Below, piece by piece: positions 26,222-35,062 of a stretch of DNA of 64,000 nt. Below the pieces are notes generated by a model that was not told where the DNA came from, made no database searches, and saw only the letters and a list, made by a program, of their open reading frames with translations. This DNA comes from Methylobacterium sp. B4 (GTDB lineage: Bacteria; Pseudomonadota; Alphaproteobacteria; Rhizobiales; Beijerinckiaceae): assembly GCF_003201865.1 (NCBI RefSeq), contig NZ_QJJJ01000017.1, positions 1 to 64,000 on the forward strand, in the 5' to 3' direction. A program made the translations under genes and the position numbers. Each line of letters opens with the position of its first letter. Position 1 is the stretch's first letter.

Positions 26222-26878
26222 TTAGGTGTCAGTCCAGGCCGCGTAGACCGATCCACGGGCGGTGTCGGGCTTGGATTCACCGATGAAGATCACGACCGGG
26301 CCGTGGGCGTCGCGCCGGGGATCGTAGAAATCGAGCAAGCCCGGCGCGATGGTCTGGAAGAAGCGAGGGCGCAGGCCGTCGCGGCGGAGCAGGTGGTCGA
26401 TCACCACCTGATCGCCGTGCACGGCGTTCGGCACCGGGCCGCAGGAGCCCGCCGACATCCAGCCCTCGGGCTCGGCCGCGAAGCGGGCGTAAAGCCCGGC
26501 GAGGGCATCGCCGTTCCAGCGCAGCAGGGCGCTGGAGAGGCGGCCCTTGTGGAAGTAGTCCTCCATCGCCGCGAGGCCGGGCTCGGCCATGGGGGCGGCC
26601 AAGGCGTCGGCGGGGCCGGTGAAGACGGTGTCGAGATCGCACAGCAGCGTTGTGCCGTCCGTGAGGCCGGGGCGGAACGCCTCCATCTTCGCCCACCAGG
26701 CCGGCCAATCGTGGCGCAGGGGCACGCGCTCGACGCCCGGAACAGTGAGCGGAAGATCGGTAAGGCAGAGGATGCGCGTGAAGGCCGACGCGTGGCGGCG
26801 CACGCCGAGGGCGAGCCGTTCGACCCACGTCACGTCGTAGCGACCGCCGCCCTTCAGCACCGTGATCAACGTGGGCAT
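26222..26878 (-). CDS. Putative glycosyltransferase
   Basis: A 218-residue protein with the layout of a GT-A transferase: an N-terminal strand 'LITVLKGGGRYDVTWVERLA', a DxD-like motif in 'LLCDLDTVFTGPADAL', and a later acceptor-side segment 'VPNAVHGDQVVIDHLLR'. Such proteins are annotated as glycosyltransferases of unknown specificity near polysaccharide clusters. It starts at ATG 26876-26878 and overlaps the end of the GT29-like gene by 13 bases, so they form one transcription unit at the left edge of the carbohydrate island. Confidence 0.65.
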   Translation of the reverse strand: MPTLITVLKGGGRYDVTWVERLALGVRRHASAFTRILCLTDLPLTVPGVERVPLRHDWPAWWAKMEAFRPGLTDGTTLLCDLDTVFTGPADALAAPMAEPGLAAMEDYFHKGRLSSALLRWNGDALAGLYARFAAEPEGWMSAGSCGPVPNAVHGDQVVIDHLLRRDGLRPRFFQTIAPGLLDFYDPRRDAHGPVVIFIGESKPDTARGSVYAAWTDT

Positions 26879-27603
26879 GAGGCACTTTCGAGGGGGTGGA
26901 GGTGCAGGCGTCCGGCCGCTTCTTGTTCCGCGAACCACGCGCGCTCGGCCGCCCAGGGGTGGCCGGGCCAGCCGTCGAAGCCGAAGCCGTAGGCCTGGAT
27001 CGGGGCGGCCCCGTGCGAGCGCGCGCGCAGGAGCGCCAGCGTCACAAGGAAGCCGGTGCTCGGGTTCGGACGGCTTTGCGTGCGGGGCGCGAGCAGGATG
27101 CGCGCCCGCTCATGCAGCGTCTCCGGCAGGATGTGGACCGGGCGGCCCGTCGGGCGTAGCAGGGCCAGGGCCTCGCGGGTCCAGCAGATCGGCTCGGGGC
27201 GGTTGTGCTCGTCCGGCAGCATCGGGAAGGGCAGGATGAAGGCCCGCGACGCCCGGACCACCGGGCGCCTCAGGAAATGCCGATCCTCCAGCCATTCGCG
27301 CATCTGGCCGCCGCGGTTGACCAGGGCGAGATGCGTGACGCGGGAGCCGGTGGCGGCACCGAAACCCGCGGCATTGTTGAAGCGCACGACGTACTCCGCC
27401 GCATCGATTGCCGCCGCGCCGGTCCCCGGTGCGTTGCCGACGACGGCCAGCGACGCGGTCGCCGCGGCATTGGCCGGTTCCGATCGGACGAAAGGGATGT
27501 CGGGGGGCACGGGTGTCGGGGGCTCGGTGAGATCGTGCGGGGAACCGCCAAGGTCGGGCGCCGGTTCGATGCATCCGGATGCACGCGGCGCCGCAGGGGA
27601 CAC
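26866..27603 (-). CDS. GT29 (sialyltransferase)-like glycosyltransferase
   Basis: A 245-residue protein with the two blocks that mark family GT29. The L-motif-like block is 'SLAVVGNAPGTGAAAIDAAE' running on to 'YVVRFNNAAGFG'. The S-motif-like block is 'NPSTGFLVTLALLRARSHG' followed by 'IQAYGFGFDGWPGHPWAAE'. Eukaryotic GT29 enzymes transfer sialic acid from CMP-sialate; bacterial relatives have largely unknown donors. The frame opens at GTG 27603, and GTG 27510 would leave a larger divergent promoter region. It is divergent from the GT2-like gene at 27621 and overlaps the next gene downstream. Confidence 0.7.
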   Translation of the reverse strand: MSPAAPRASGCIEPAPDLGGSPHDLTEPPTPVPPDIPFVRSEPANAAATASLAVVGNAPGTGAAAIDAAEYVVRFNNAAGFGAATGSRVTHLALVNRGGQMREWLEDRHFLRRPVVRASRAFILPFPMLPDEHNRPEPICWTREALALLRPTGRPVHILPETLHERARILLAPRTQSRPNPSTGFLVTLALLRARSHGAAPIQAYGFGFDGWPGHPWAAERAWFAEQEAAGRLHLHPLESASCPR

Positions 27604-27620
27604 CGTTCGACGTGACGACC

Positions 27621-28604
27621 ATGCGCCGGTGCTTCGTCTGCGCGGCCGACATGCTGAGCCCGAGCGAGCGGCACCTGACCTTTTCGGACGGGCGTCGGCG
27701 CGCCTTCGCGCTCGCCTGCGGTTCCTGCGGCGTCCTGCTCGACGGGCAAGCGGACGCCGCCAGCTGCCGCGCGCATCTCAGGGACGCGCTGGCCGGGGAG
27801 ACCTTCGCGTCCGACGAACAAGCGCCCTACGGGCTCGACCTCTACACGCTGCGCATCGCCGCGACTGGGCAAGGCCGCGGCATCCGCCCGCTCGACGCGG
27901 CGGATCGGGCGGCTCTGCTGCATCCGCATGCGGAGCGGGCCGCGCGGGCCGCGTTGTACGACTTCGACCGTGCGGGGACGCCGCCCGTCTCCCTCGGCCT
28001 GCTGTGCCGCCCGTTCGAACTCGACGGGGTGCTGGCCGGTCTGTCGGCGCAGGCGGGTTGGAGCGACGACGTGGCGATCCTGCTCGATGCCGCGGCGGCC
28101 CCGCCGCGGGCGGTGGCGGTCGCGGGGTTCGCCGAGGGTGCGGTGCGGGTGGCGGCCCGGCCGCTCTCGGGCGACTTCGCCGCGCAGCGCAACGCGCTGC
28201 AGCGGCTCGCCCGGTACCCGTGGATGCTGCAGCTCGATGCCGACGAGAGCCTCGCGCCCGCTGCGGGCCGGGTGCTGCCCGCGCTGGCGGCGATGGCCGA
28301 GGCCGGCGCGGTCCGCTCGATCGGGCTAGCACGGCGCAATCGCGTCGACGGCATCCTCGCCGACATCTTCCCGGACGTGCAGTACCGGCTCAACCACCGC
28401 GACGTGGCCTATGCCGGCCGGGTGCACGAACGGCCGCAACCGGCGGGCGGCTGGCGCGAGAGTTTCATCACGCTCCATGGCGCGATCGAGCATCATCTGA
28501 GCCGTGCCCATGTCGAGGCCCGGTCGCGCCGCTACGAGGCCATCGATCCCGGCCGAGGCCGCCTGGAGGAAACGGAGGCCTTGCTCCGTCCCTACCGCGA
28601 CTGA
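27621..28604 (+). CDS. GT2-like glycosyltransferase with N-terminal Cys4 motif
   Basis: A 327-residue protein. The first 40 residues contain two Cys pairs, 'RCFVCAAD' and 'LACGSCGVLL', that look like a zinc ribbon. The middle and C-terminus resemble SunS/WaaE-type GT2 enzymes: 'DFAAQRNALQRLARYPWMLQ' followed by 'LDADESLAP' (the DxD site), then 'DVAYAGRVHERPQP' and 'HHLSRAHVEARSRRYEAI'. The usual N-terminal donor-binding beta-strand region is divergent. ATG 27621 is chosen because it places the Cys motif at the terminus; the open frame extends to 27579. Confidence 0.65.
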   Translation: MRRCFVCAADMLSPSERHLTFSDGRRRAFALACGSCGVLLDGQADAASCRAHLRDALAGETFASDEQAPYGLDLYTLRIAATGQGRGIRPLDAADRAALLHPHAERAARAALYDFDRAGTPPVSLGLLCRPFELDGVLAGLSAQAGWSDDVAILLDAAAAPPRAVAVAGFAEGAVRVAARPLSGDFAAQRNALQRLARYPWMLQLDADESLAPAAGRVLPALAAMAEAGAVRSIGLARRNRVDGILADIFPDVQYRLNHRDVAYAGRVHERPQPAGGWRESFITLHGAIEHHLSRAHVEARSRRYEAIDPGRGRLEETEALLRPYRD

Positions 28605-28610
28605 AGGTGT

Positions 28611-28657
28611 CGGATCCCAAAGGTCGAGACCTTTGGTGGGTCCAGGGCAAAGCCTGG
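28611..28657. terminator. Double palindromic element between convergent genes
   Basis: CCAAAGGTC (28617-28625), GA, GACCTTTGG (28628-28636) form a perfect stem, extended outward by near-complementary GGATCC/GGGTCC. A second, weaker stem CCAGG...CCTGG follows at 28642-28657. It lies between a plus-strand gene ending at 28604 and a minus-strand gene ending at 28675, so it can terminate both. The arrangement also resembles dispersed extragenic palindromes of GC-rich alphaproteobacteria. Confidence 0.55.
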
Positions 28658-28674
28658 CGGTTCAGCAAAGACGA

Positions 28675-29847
28675 TCATCTCCTTCTCGCTGCCTCATACA
28701 GCGCCAGGGTCTCCCGCCCGAGCCTCGCCCGGTCGAAGCGCCCGGCCGCCGCCAACGCGCGGGCGCTGTAGGCGCGGCGCAGGGCGGGATCGACGAGAAG
28801 CGGGCGCAGGGCGTCGGCCAGCGCCGGACCGGTGGCAGCGTCCGCAAGCGGTCCCGCTCCGGGCGCGCCGACGAAGACGCGGGCGCTCGCATCCTCGGCG
28901 CAGGCGACCACCGGCCGGCCGTAGGCCATGGCCTCCTGATACACGAGGCCGAAGCTCTCGTAGCGCGAGGGGGCCAGCACGGCGTGAGCCTCGGCATAGG
29001 CCTGCGCCAAAGCCGCCGCGTCGATCCGGCCGCGGGCGCGGATGCGCTGACGCGCGGCCTCGGACAGGTCCGCCGGCAGGTCGTCCGGCGATACGCCGAC
29101 GAGGTCGAGCCGGAACGGCGGCAGCGCGCCCCGCGCCTGCTCCTCGGCCAGGATCGCGACCGCGGCCAGGATCGCGTCGAAGCCTTTTCGCAATTCCGCC
29201 CTGCCGACGAAGAGCAGGTGCAGAGGCGTGTCCGTGTCCGGGTAGGCGGCGGCGCGGGCACTTCGAGCAATCTCCGGCGGCAGGCTGAGGCCAATCACGG
29301 CGGAGGGCTGCCGTCCGGTGAGGTGATAGGCCTGCACGATCACCGCCTCGTGCGCGGCGGTGTTGGCGATGAGACCGGCGCTGCCCCTGGCCTGTCGCCG
29401 CTCCAGCGCGTCGGCGGCGCGGCCGTCGAGGCGGTCGCGCAGGCTCGCCTCGCCCCCGCGGGTGAAGGCGGCGGGCGTCGAGCTTCGCGTCACGAGCGGC
29501 AGGTCGCGCCGGCCGGCGAGCAGCACGGCGGGCGCGTACCAGTTCGTTGCCTCGACCACGTCGAAGGGCGCCTGCGCATGGGCGGCCAGGACCGCCCGGC
29601 GGAAGGCTGCGGGCGCCGCGAGATGCCCGAGCGCCCCCCACAGGCGCAGGCGCGCCAGCCCGCCACCGGGCGGCAGCGCAAGGCCTTCGACCGTGACGCC
29701 GCCGGCCCGCGCCCGGCCGGTGCGGTCGAGGGTGAAGACGGTCACGTCGGCGCCGGCCTCGACGAGGCTTTCGGCGATCTCGCGGGCCGCGGTCGAGAGA
29801 CCGCTCGGGGCCGGCGGGTAATCCCAGGCGAGCAGCGCGACGCGCAT
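28675..29847 (-). CDS. Glycosyltransferase family 4
   Basis: A 390-residue GT-B retaining glycosyltransferase. The N-terminal acceptor domain starts 'MRVALLAWDYPPAPSGLSTA', and the donor domain has 'LHLLFVGRAELRKGFDAILA' and the E-x7-E motif in 'APSRYESFGLVYQEAMAYGR'. The donor is a nucleotide sugar that cannot be read from sequence. The start ATG (29845-29847) shares a base with the stop of the preceding GT4 gene, so the two are translationally coupled. It belongs to the minus-strand arm of the carbohydrate island. Confidence 0.87.
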   Translation of the reverse strand: MRVALLAWDYPPAPSGLSTAAREIAESLVEAGADVTVFTLDRTGRARAGGVTVEGLALPPGGGLARLRLWGALGHLAAPAAFRRAVLAAHAQAPFDVVEATNWYAPAVLLAGRRDLPLVTRSSTPAAFTRGGEASLRDRLDGRAADALERRQARGSAGLIANTAAHEAVIVQAYHLTGRQPSAVIGLSLPPEIARSARAAAYPDTDTPLHLLFVGRAELRKGFDAILAAVAILAEEQARGALPPFRLDLVGVSPDDLPADLSEAARQRIRARGRIDAAALAQAYAEAHAVLAPSRYESFGLVYQEAMAYGRPVVACAEDASARVFVGAPGAGPLADAATGPALADALRPLLVDPALRRAYSARALAAAGRFDRARLGRETLALYEAARRR

Positions 29848-30896
29848 CAGGCGGCGAGAAGACGCTGGTAGATCGCAAGGTAGTCGCGGGCCATGCGCTC
29901 GGACGTGAAGCGCGCCTCGAAGCGGCGACGCACCTGCGAGCGGTCGAGCCCGTCGATCCGGGCCAGCGCCGCGATTGCCTCGTCCTCCGAGGCGACGACG
30001 AAGCCCGTCACCCCGTCCTCGACGATCTCGGGCACCGAGCCGCTGTTCCAGGCGATCACCGGGGTGCCGTGGGCCATCGCCTCGATCATCACGAGGCCGA
30101 AGGGTTCGGGCCAGTCGATCGGGAACAGCAGCGCGCGGGCCCCGCCGAGCAGGTCGCTCTTCGCGCGATCGTCCACGGGGCCGAGATAGGTGGCGTCGGA
30201 TCCCAGCAGTGGGCGCACCCTGCGCTCGAAATAATCCGGGTTGCCGACATCGATCGTGCCGCCGAGCCGGATCGGGAGCCCGGCGGCGCGGGCGACGCGG
30301 ATCGCCACGTCCGGCCGCTTCTGGTCGGTCATCCGGCCGACGAAGGCGACGTGCGCGCCCGCTTCGCAGGACAGCGCGTAGCGGTCCCCCGCGAGGCCGT
30401 GATGGACGACGCCCGCCCGGTTGGCCCGCGGGATGCCGGCCTCCTGCGCGGCCGAGATCGCCGCCACCGGCAGGTCGGGAAAGCCGGCGAAGAACAGCGC
30501 ACGGTCGAGTTCGTCCACGCGCCAATGCACCGTGGTGAGGCTGTGGCGCCGACGTGCCCCGAGCAGGGGCGCATGAGCGAACTCGCCGTGGGCATGGACG
30601 ATGTCGAACGCGTCGAGCCGCAGGCGCAGGGCCTCCAGCTGCAGGGCGTCGAGGGCCGCGGGCACGCCCGGCGCGACCCGGCCGAACCGGTGCTCCAGGC
30701 CAGCCAGACTGGGATGATCCCCGACGCGGGGGAGGGGGGTCACGCTGTCGCAGGAAGCGAACAGCGTCACATCGACGCCGAGCTTTTGTAAGGCAACGGA
30801 CAGATCGTGGACGATCCGCTCAGTGCCGCCGTGATGTCGCGGCGGAACAGGAAAGATATTCGGAGCGACCTGGGCAACGCGCAGCAATAATTCCAC
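29847..30896 (-). CDS. Glycosyltransferase family 4
   Basis: A 349-residue GT-B glycosyltransferase starting at GTG 30894-30896. The N-terminus has the glycine-rich acceptor loop 'PRHHGGTERIVHDLSVAL'. The C-terminal half has 'VAFVGRMTDQKRPDVAIRVA' and 'FPIDWPEPFGLVMIEAMAHG', containing the E-x7-E donor motif. It resembles the GT4 at 35983-37038 in length and layout. Its start lies 49 bases from the divergent sucrose-phosphate synthase-like gene, so a short bidirectional promoter region probably drives both arms. Confidence 0.87.
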   Translation of the reverse strand: MELLLRVAQVAPNIFPVPPRHHGGTERIVHDLSVALQKLGVDVTLFASCDSVTPLPRVGDHPSLAGLEHRFGRVAPGVPAALDALQLEALRLRLDAFDIVHAHGEFAHAPLLGARRRHSLTTVHWRVDELDRALFFAGFPDLPVAAISAAQEAGIPRANRAGVVHHGLAGDRYALSCEAGAHVAFVGRMTDQKRPDVAIRVARAAGLPIRLGGTIDVGNPDYFERRVRPLLGSDATYLGPVDDRAKSDLLGGARALLFPIDWPEPFGLVMIEAMAHGTPVIAWNSGSVPEIVEDGVTGFVVASEDEAIAALARIDGLDRSQVRRRFEARFTSERMARDYLAIYQRLLAA

Positions 30897-30945
30897 CTAC
30901 ATATGATGTGACCCCTGCAGGACGATCCGGTCCATAGACCTTCCT

Positions 30946-33012
30946 ATGTTCGTCCTACACGTCGCCCTCCAGGGCTGCCTGCGCGGCAGCGACGTCGTCT
31001 ACGGACTAACAGCCGATACCGGCGGCCATATCCGCTACCTGCTCGATCTGGTCGGCGCCTCGGCGCGGGATGAGGCCGTCACGCGGATCGTGGTGGCCAC
31101 GCGCCTGTTCCACGGGGCGCCGGGCCCCGATTACGCCGTGCCCGAAGAGCGGATCGCCGACAAGGTCGCGCTGTTGCGGCTCGCCAGCGCGTCGCCGGGC
31201 TACCGCTCGAAGGAGGAGATGCACGGCGAGGTCGAGAGCTACGCCGAAAACCTCGTTGCCTGGATCGGGCGCCAGCCGCACCGCCCTGACATCGTCCACG
31301 CGCATTACGCGGAGGCCGCCGCGGTGGCGGCAATCGTGGAGGACAGGCTCGGCATCCCGTTCGTGTTCACGGCCCATTCCCTCGGCCGGGTGAAGGCGGC
31401 GATGCTCGGCGAGGCCGCGCTCCGCCCCGATCTGGCGCGCCGGATCGCCACCGAGGAGGCGGCGCTGACGCGTGCCGCCCTCGTGGTCGCCTCCTCGCGC
31501 GACGAGGCCGAGGTGCAGTACGGCGGCTACGACGCCTACGATCCCGGCCGGGTGCGCGTCCTGCCGCCGGGCAGCGACCTCGCCCGCTTCGCCACGAGCC
31601 GCCCGCATCCGCGGGTCGACGCCGCGATCGACCGTTTCCTGAGCGATCCGGGCAAGCCGGCTCTGCTCGCGCTCGCCCGGCCGGTGGCGCGCAAGAACCT
31701 CGCGGCGCTGGTGCGGGCGTACGGCGAGAGCCCGGAGCTACAGGCCCACGCCAACCTCGTGATCGTCGCGGGCACGCGCGAGGACATCGACGCGCTCGAC
31801 GGCGACATGGCCGCGACCATGCGCGACCTCCTCGTCCTGATCGACCGCTACGATCTCTACGGGCGGGTGGCCTACCCCAAGACGCACCGCCCCGACGACG
31901 TGCCGGCGATCTACGCCTATGCCCGCGAGCGGGGCGGGCTGTTCGTCAACCCGGCCCTCAACGAGCCGTTCGGCCTGACCCTGCTCGAAGCCTCCGCCGC
32001 CGGCCTGCCACTGGTCGCCACCGACAGCGGCGGCCCGAACGACATCGTCGAGACCTGCGGCAACGGCCTGCTCGTCGATCCCCGCGCGCCCGCCTCGATC
32101 GCGGCGGCCTGCCTGCACATCCTCACCGACGAAGCCTTCCGCGCGGCCTGCGTCGCGGGCGGGGCGCGGGCGGCGGCCGCCTACGACTGGGACCGGCACG
32201 CCGCGCGCTACCACGCCCTGCTCGCCGCCCTGCTCGCCCGCGAGCCGCCGCTGTGCAGCCCGCGCCAGCTCCTGATCTGCGACATCGACAACACCCTGGT
32301 CGGCTGCTCGTCCGCGCTCGCGACCTTCCGGCGCTGGCGCAGCCGGCAGACCGGGCTCGCCTTCGGGGTCGCCACCGGCCGCTCGTTCCACAGCGCCATG
32401 GCGGTGTTGGAGCAGCAGGACAGCCCGCGCCCGCAGGTGATGATCACCTCGGTCGGCTCGGAGATCTACCATCTCGACGCCACCGGCGTGACCTACACGG
32501 CCGACGCCGCGTGGCGCGCGGCGGTCTCGTCTGGCTGGGACCGGGAAGGGATCGACGCGGCGCTCGGTCGGCTCGACGGGCTCGTGCCGCAGGGGCCGCT
32601 GGAGCAGCGGTCGCACAAGCTCAGCTTCTTCGGCGACGGGGAGACCGCGCAGCAGGTGCGCGAGCGCCTGCGCGCGGCGGGCCTCACCGCGAACGTGATC
32701 CACAGCCACGGCCGCTACCTCGACGTGCTGCCCGCTACGGCGTCAAAAGGCTCGGCGGTCGATCACGTCCGCAGCCTCTACGGTCTGCCCGAGCGGGCGG
32801 TGTTCGTGGCCGGCGATTCCGGCAACGACGTCGAGATGCTGCGTGATCGCGCCCAGGCGATCATCGTCGCCAACTACTCCGACGGGCTAGCCAGCCACGC
32901 GGCGCTCGCGCATTCCTACGTCGCCCGCGCCTCGCATGCCCGCGGCATCATCGAGGGCGTGCTGCATTTCCGCCGGGCGGTGGCCTATGCGGCGCCGGCC
33001 ACCACCGCGTGA
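30946..33012 (+). CDS. Sucrose-phosphate synthase/phosphatase-like fusion (GT4 + HAD-IIB)
   Basis: A 688-residue bifunctional protein. Residues 1-430 are a GT-B domain of the sucrose-phosphate synthase type ('TADTGGHIRYLLDLVGASA', 'FVFTAHSLGRVKAAML', 'NPALNEPFGLTLLEASAAGL'). From about residue 443 a HAD phosphatase follows, with nucleophile motif 'LLICDIDNTLVG', motif II region 'ITSVGSEIYHLD', Lys in 'SHKLSFF' and 'VFVAGDSGNDVEML'. The pairing predicts a sugar-phosphate intermediate formed and dephosphorylated by one protein, giving sucrose, mannosylfructose or a related glycoside. It opens a plus-strand operon and overlaps the next gene by GTGA. Confidence 0.85.
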   Translation: MFVLHVALQGCLRGSDVVYGLTADTGGHIRYLLDLVGASARDEAVTRIVVATRLFHGAPGPDYAVPEERIADKVALLRLASASPGYRSKEEMHGEVESYAENLVAWIGRQPHRPDIVHAHYAEAAAVAAIVEDRLGIPFVFTAHSLGRVKAAMLGEAALRPDLARRIATEEAALTRAALVVASSRDEAEVQYGGYDAYDPGRVRVLPPGSDLARFATSRPHPRVDAAIDRFLSDPGKPALLALARPVARKNLAALVRAYGESPELQAHANLVIVAGTREDIDALDGDMAATMRDLLVLIDRYDLYGRVAYPKTHRPDDVPAIYAYARERGGLFVNPALNEPFGLTLLEASAAGLPLVATDSGGPNDIVETCGNGLLVDPRAPASIAAACLHILTDEAFRAACVAGGARAAAAYDWDRHAARYHALLAALLAREPPLCSPRQLLICDIDNTLVGCSSALATFRRWRSRQTGLAFGVATGRSFHSAMAVLEQQDSPRPQVMITSVGSEIYHLDATGVTYTADAAWRAAVSSGWDREGIDAALGRLDGLVPQGPLEQRSHKLSFFGDGETAQQVRERLRAAGLTANVIHSHGRYLDVLPATASKGSAVDHVRSLYGLPERAVFVAGDSGNDVEMLRDRAQAIIVANYSDGLASHAALAHSYVARASHARGIIEGVLHFRRAVAYAAPATTA

Positions 33013-33872
33013 CCGGCTCCGACGTCCCGGTGAGCGTGCTCACCCTGGTCCGCGGCCGGGCCGACCGCCTGCGCCACCTGATGCGCGGCCTCGCCCGCCA
33101 GAGCGTAGCCCCATGCGAACTTGTGATCGCCTGGATGCAGCCGGAGCGCGCGCTCAACCTACCCGATCCCGGCTTCCCCGTGCGCCATCTCCACGTGCCC
33201 GGCGAGCCGATGCCGCTCGCCGCCGCGCGCAACCGGGCCGCCGAGGCGGCGTCCGGCGATCTTTTGGTTTTTCTCGACGTGGACTGCATCCCGTCGCCGA
33301 CCCTGGTCGCCGCCTATGCCGATGCAGCCCGAACTGAACGCGGCCTGTTCCTCGGCGAAGTCCTCTACCTGCCGCCCGGCGTCACCGACCCGGCGGCGCT
33401 CGACCGGCTCGGCCGCGTCCATCCGGCCCGGCCCCCGGTGCCCGAGGCAGGGCTGCGGCGTGAGTCCGATGCCGGCCAGCTCTGGGGCCTGTCCTTCGCC
33501 CTGCCACGAGAAGCGTGGCGGGCAGTCGGCGGCATGGACGAGGGTTACGTCGGCTACGGCGGCGAGGAGACCGATCTGGCCGCCCGGCTCGCAGAATCGG
33601 GGCTGCCGACCTTCTGGGTCGCGGGCGCGCGGGCCTACCACCAGCACCACCCGGTCCACGTCCCCCCGCTCCAGCACTTCTCCGCGATCCTAGCCAACGC
33701 AGCCCGCTTCCACGCACGGCACGGGCGCTGGTGCATGACCTATTGGCTCGGACAGTTTTCCGCCGCCGGCCTCATCGCCTGGGACGAGGCCGCCCCGGCG
33801 ATCCGGCTGCTGCGCCATCCCGAACCGCCCGAGATCGCCGCCGCCCTGCGGCCCGACGCCCTCTTTTCCTGA
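33009..33872 (+). CDS. GT2 glycosyltransferase (galactosyltransferase C-domain type)
   Basis: A 287-residue GT-A transferase. The N-terminal nucleotide-sugar domain is 'PVSVLTLVRGRADRLRHLMR', the metal-binding DxD is in 'LLVFLDVDCIPSPTL', and the C-terminal acceptor motif is 'GMDEGYVGYGGEETDLAARL', typical of family-7/27 galactosyltransferase C-domains. It begins at GTG 33009, overlapping the stop of the sucrose-phosphate synthase-like gene. It is a close paralogue of the gene at 35063-35986, which suggests two similar transfers in one pathway. Confidence 0.85.
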   Translation: MTGSDVPVSVLTLVRGRADRLRHLMRGLARQSVAPCELVIAWMQPERALNLPDPGFPVRHLHVPGEPMPLAAARNRAAEAASGDLLVFLDVDCIPSPTLVAAYADAARTERGLFLGEVLYLPPGVTDPAALDRLGRVHPARPPVPEAGLRRESDAGQLWGLSFALPREAWRAVGGMDEGYVGYGGEETDLAARLAESGLPTFWVAGARAYHQHHPVHVPPLQHFSAILANAARFHARHGRWCMTYWLGQFSAAGLIAWDEAAPAIRLLRHPEPPEIAAALRPDALFS

Positions 33873-33885
33873 CGACGGCGAGACC

Positions 33886-35031
33886 ATGAAGAAACCCATC
33901 GCGTTCTTCGTCCACCACCAGGGCCGCGGCCACGCCCACCGCACCATAGCGGTGGCCGCCGAATTCGCCCGCGACCGCCCGGTCTCGGTGCTGACCGCCG
34001 GCCCGCACCTGTTCGACGGATTCTCCCGCGACATCGAGCTCGTGACGCTGCCCAACATGATCGGCGCCGCGGTGCCGACGCCGCGCCTCTACGCCGAGCC
34101 GACGCCCCCGGTGATGCATTGCGTGCCGCTGGGCCTGTCCGAGATGCGCCGGACCATGCGGGCGATCCTCGACCATCTCGATGCCCGCGAGGTCGGGCTG
34201 TTCGTGGTCGACGTCTCTGCCGAGATCGCGCTGCTCGCCCGCATCGCCAGCGTTCCCGCGGTACAGATCCGCATGCACGGCGACCGGGGCGACATCGGCC
34301 ATATCGGCGCCTACGAGGCCTGCGTCGGCATGCTCGCCCCCTTCGACGAGCGGCTGGAGCAGGACGACTACCCGGCGCATCTGCGGCAAAAGACGTTCTA
34401 CAGCGGCGGGCTGTGCACCAGCGTCGATCGCGTACCCGAGCGGGCCGAGGCGCGCGCTCGGCTCGGCCTCAATCCGGACCGCGAGATCGTCGTCGCGGTG
34501 ACCGGAGGCGGCGGCAGCGGCACGCCCTACGCGCCGCTGACGGTGGCGGCCCGCGCCGCGCCCGACGCCCTGTGGCTGACGCTAGGGCCGACCCACCGCG
34601 AGGGCCACGAGACCGACTTTTCGAATCTCCGCGAACTCGGCTGGGTGCCGTCCGTGACCGATTACCTCGCGGCCGCCGACATCGTGGTGGCGTCCGCGGG
34701 CGACAACACCGTGCACGAGGTCGCGCGCGTCGGCGGGCGCCTGGTCGTCATGCCCGAATGGCGCTATTTCGGTGAGCAGACCCGCAAGGCCGAGGCGCTG
34801 GTGCGTCTCGGGGCCGCGGTCCAGGCCCCGCACTGGCCCGGCGACCTCCAGGGCTGGCGCGATCTGCTGGCCCGCGCCCGCGGCCTCGACAGCGGCATCC
34901 TGCGCGGCCTCTACGCCCCGGATGCGGCGGCGCGTGCCGCCGGCTGGCTCGAAGGGCTAACCGACGAGCTGTGGCTGGACGCGCCCGCCCAGGATGCGCC
35001 CGCCCCCCTGCGCGTTGTCGCGACAAACTGA
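33886..35031 (+). CDS. MurG/GT28-like glycosyltransferase
   Basis: A 381-residue GT-B protein. The N-terminus 'FFVHHQGRGHAHRTIAVAAE' is the glycine-rich loop of GT28/MurG-like and related UDP-sugar transferases. The C-terminal domain carries 'VVAVTGGGGSGTPYAPLTVA', 'YLAAADIVVASAGDNTVHEV' and 'RYFGEQTRKAEALVRLGAAV', which resemble the donor-binding region of MurG and MGDG synthases. There is no membrane segment. It lies 13 bases after the first GT2 gene in the same operon. The donor is uncertain. Confidence 0.8.
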   Translation: MKKPIAFFVHHQGRGHAHRTIAVAAEFARDRPVSVLTAGPHLFDGFSRDIELVTLPNMIGAAVPTPRLYAEPTPPVMHCVPLGLSEMRRTMRAILDHLDAREVGLFVVDVSAEIALLARIASVPAVQIRMHGDRGDIGHIGAYEACVGMLAPFDERLEQDDYPAHLRQKTFYSGGLCTSVDRVPERAEARARLGLNPDREIVVAVTGGGGSGTPYAPLTVAARAAPDALWLTLGPTHREGHETDFSNLRELGWVPSVTDYLAAADIVVASAGDNTVHEVARVGGRLVVMPEWRYFGEQTRKAEALVRLGAAVQAPHWPGDLQGWRDLLARARGLDSGILRGLYAPDAAARAAGWLEGLTDELWLDAPAQDAPAPLRVVATN

Positions 35032-35062
35032 ACGAACCGTCCCCGCTATCGCCGGAGCCCGC

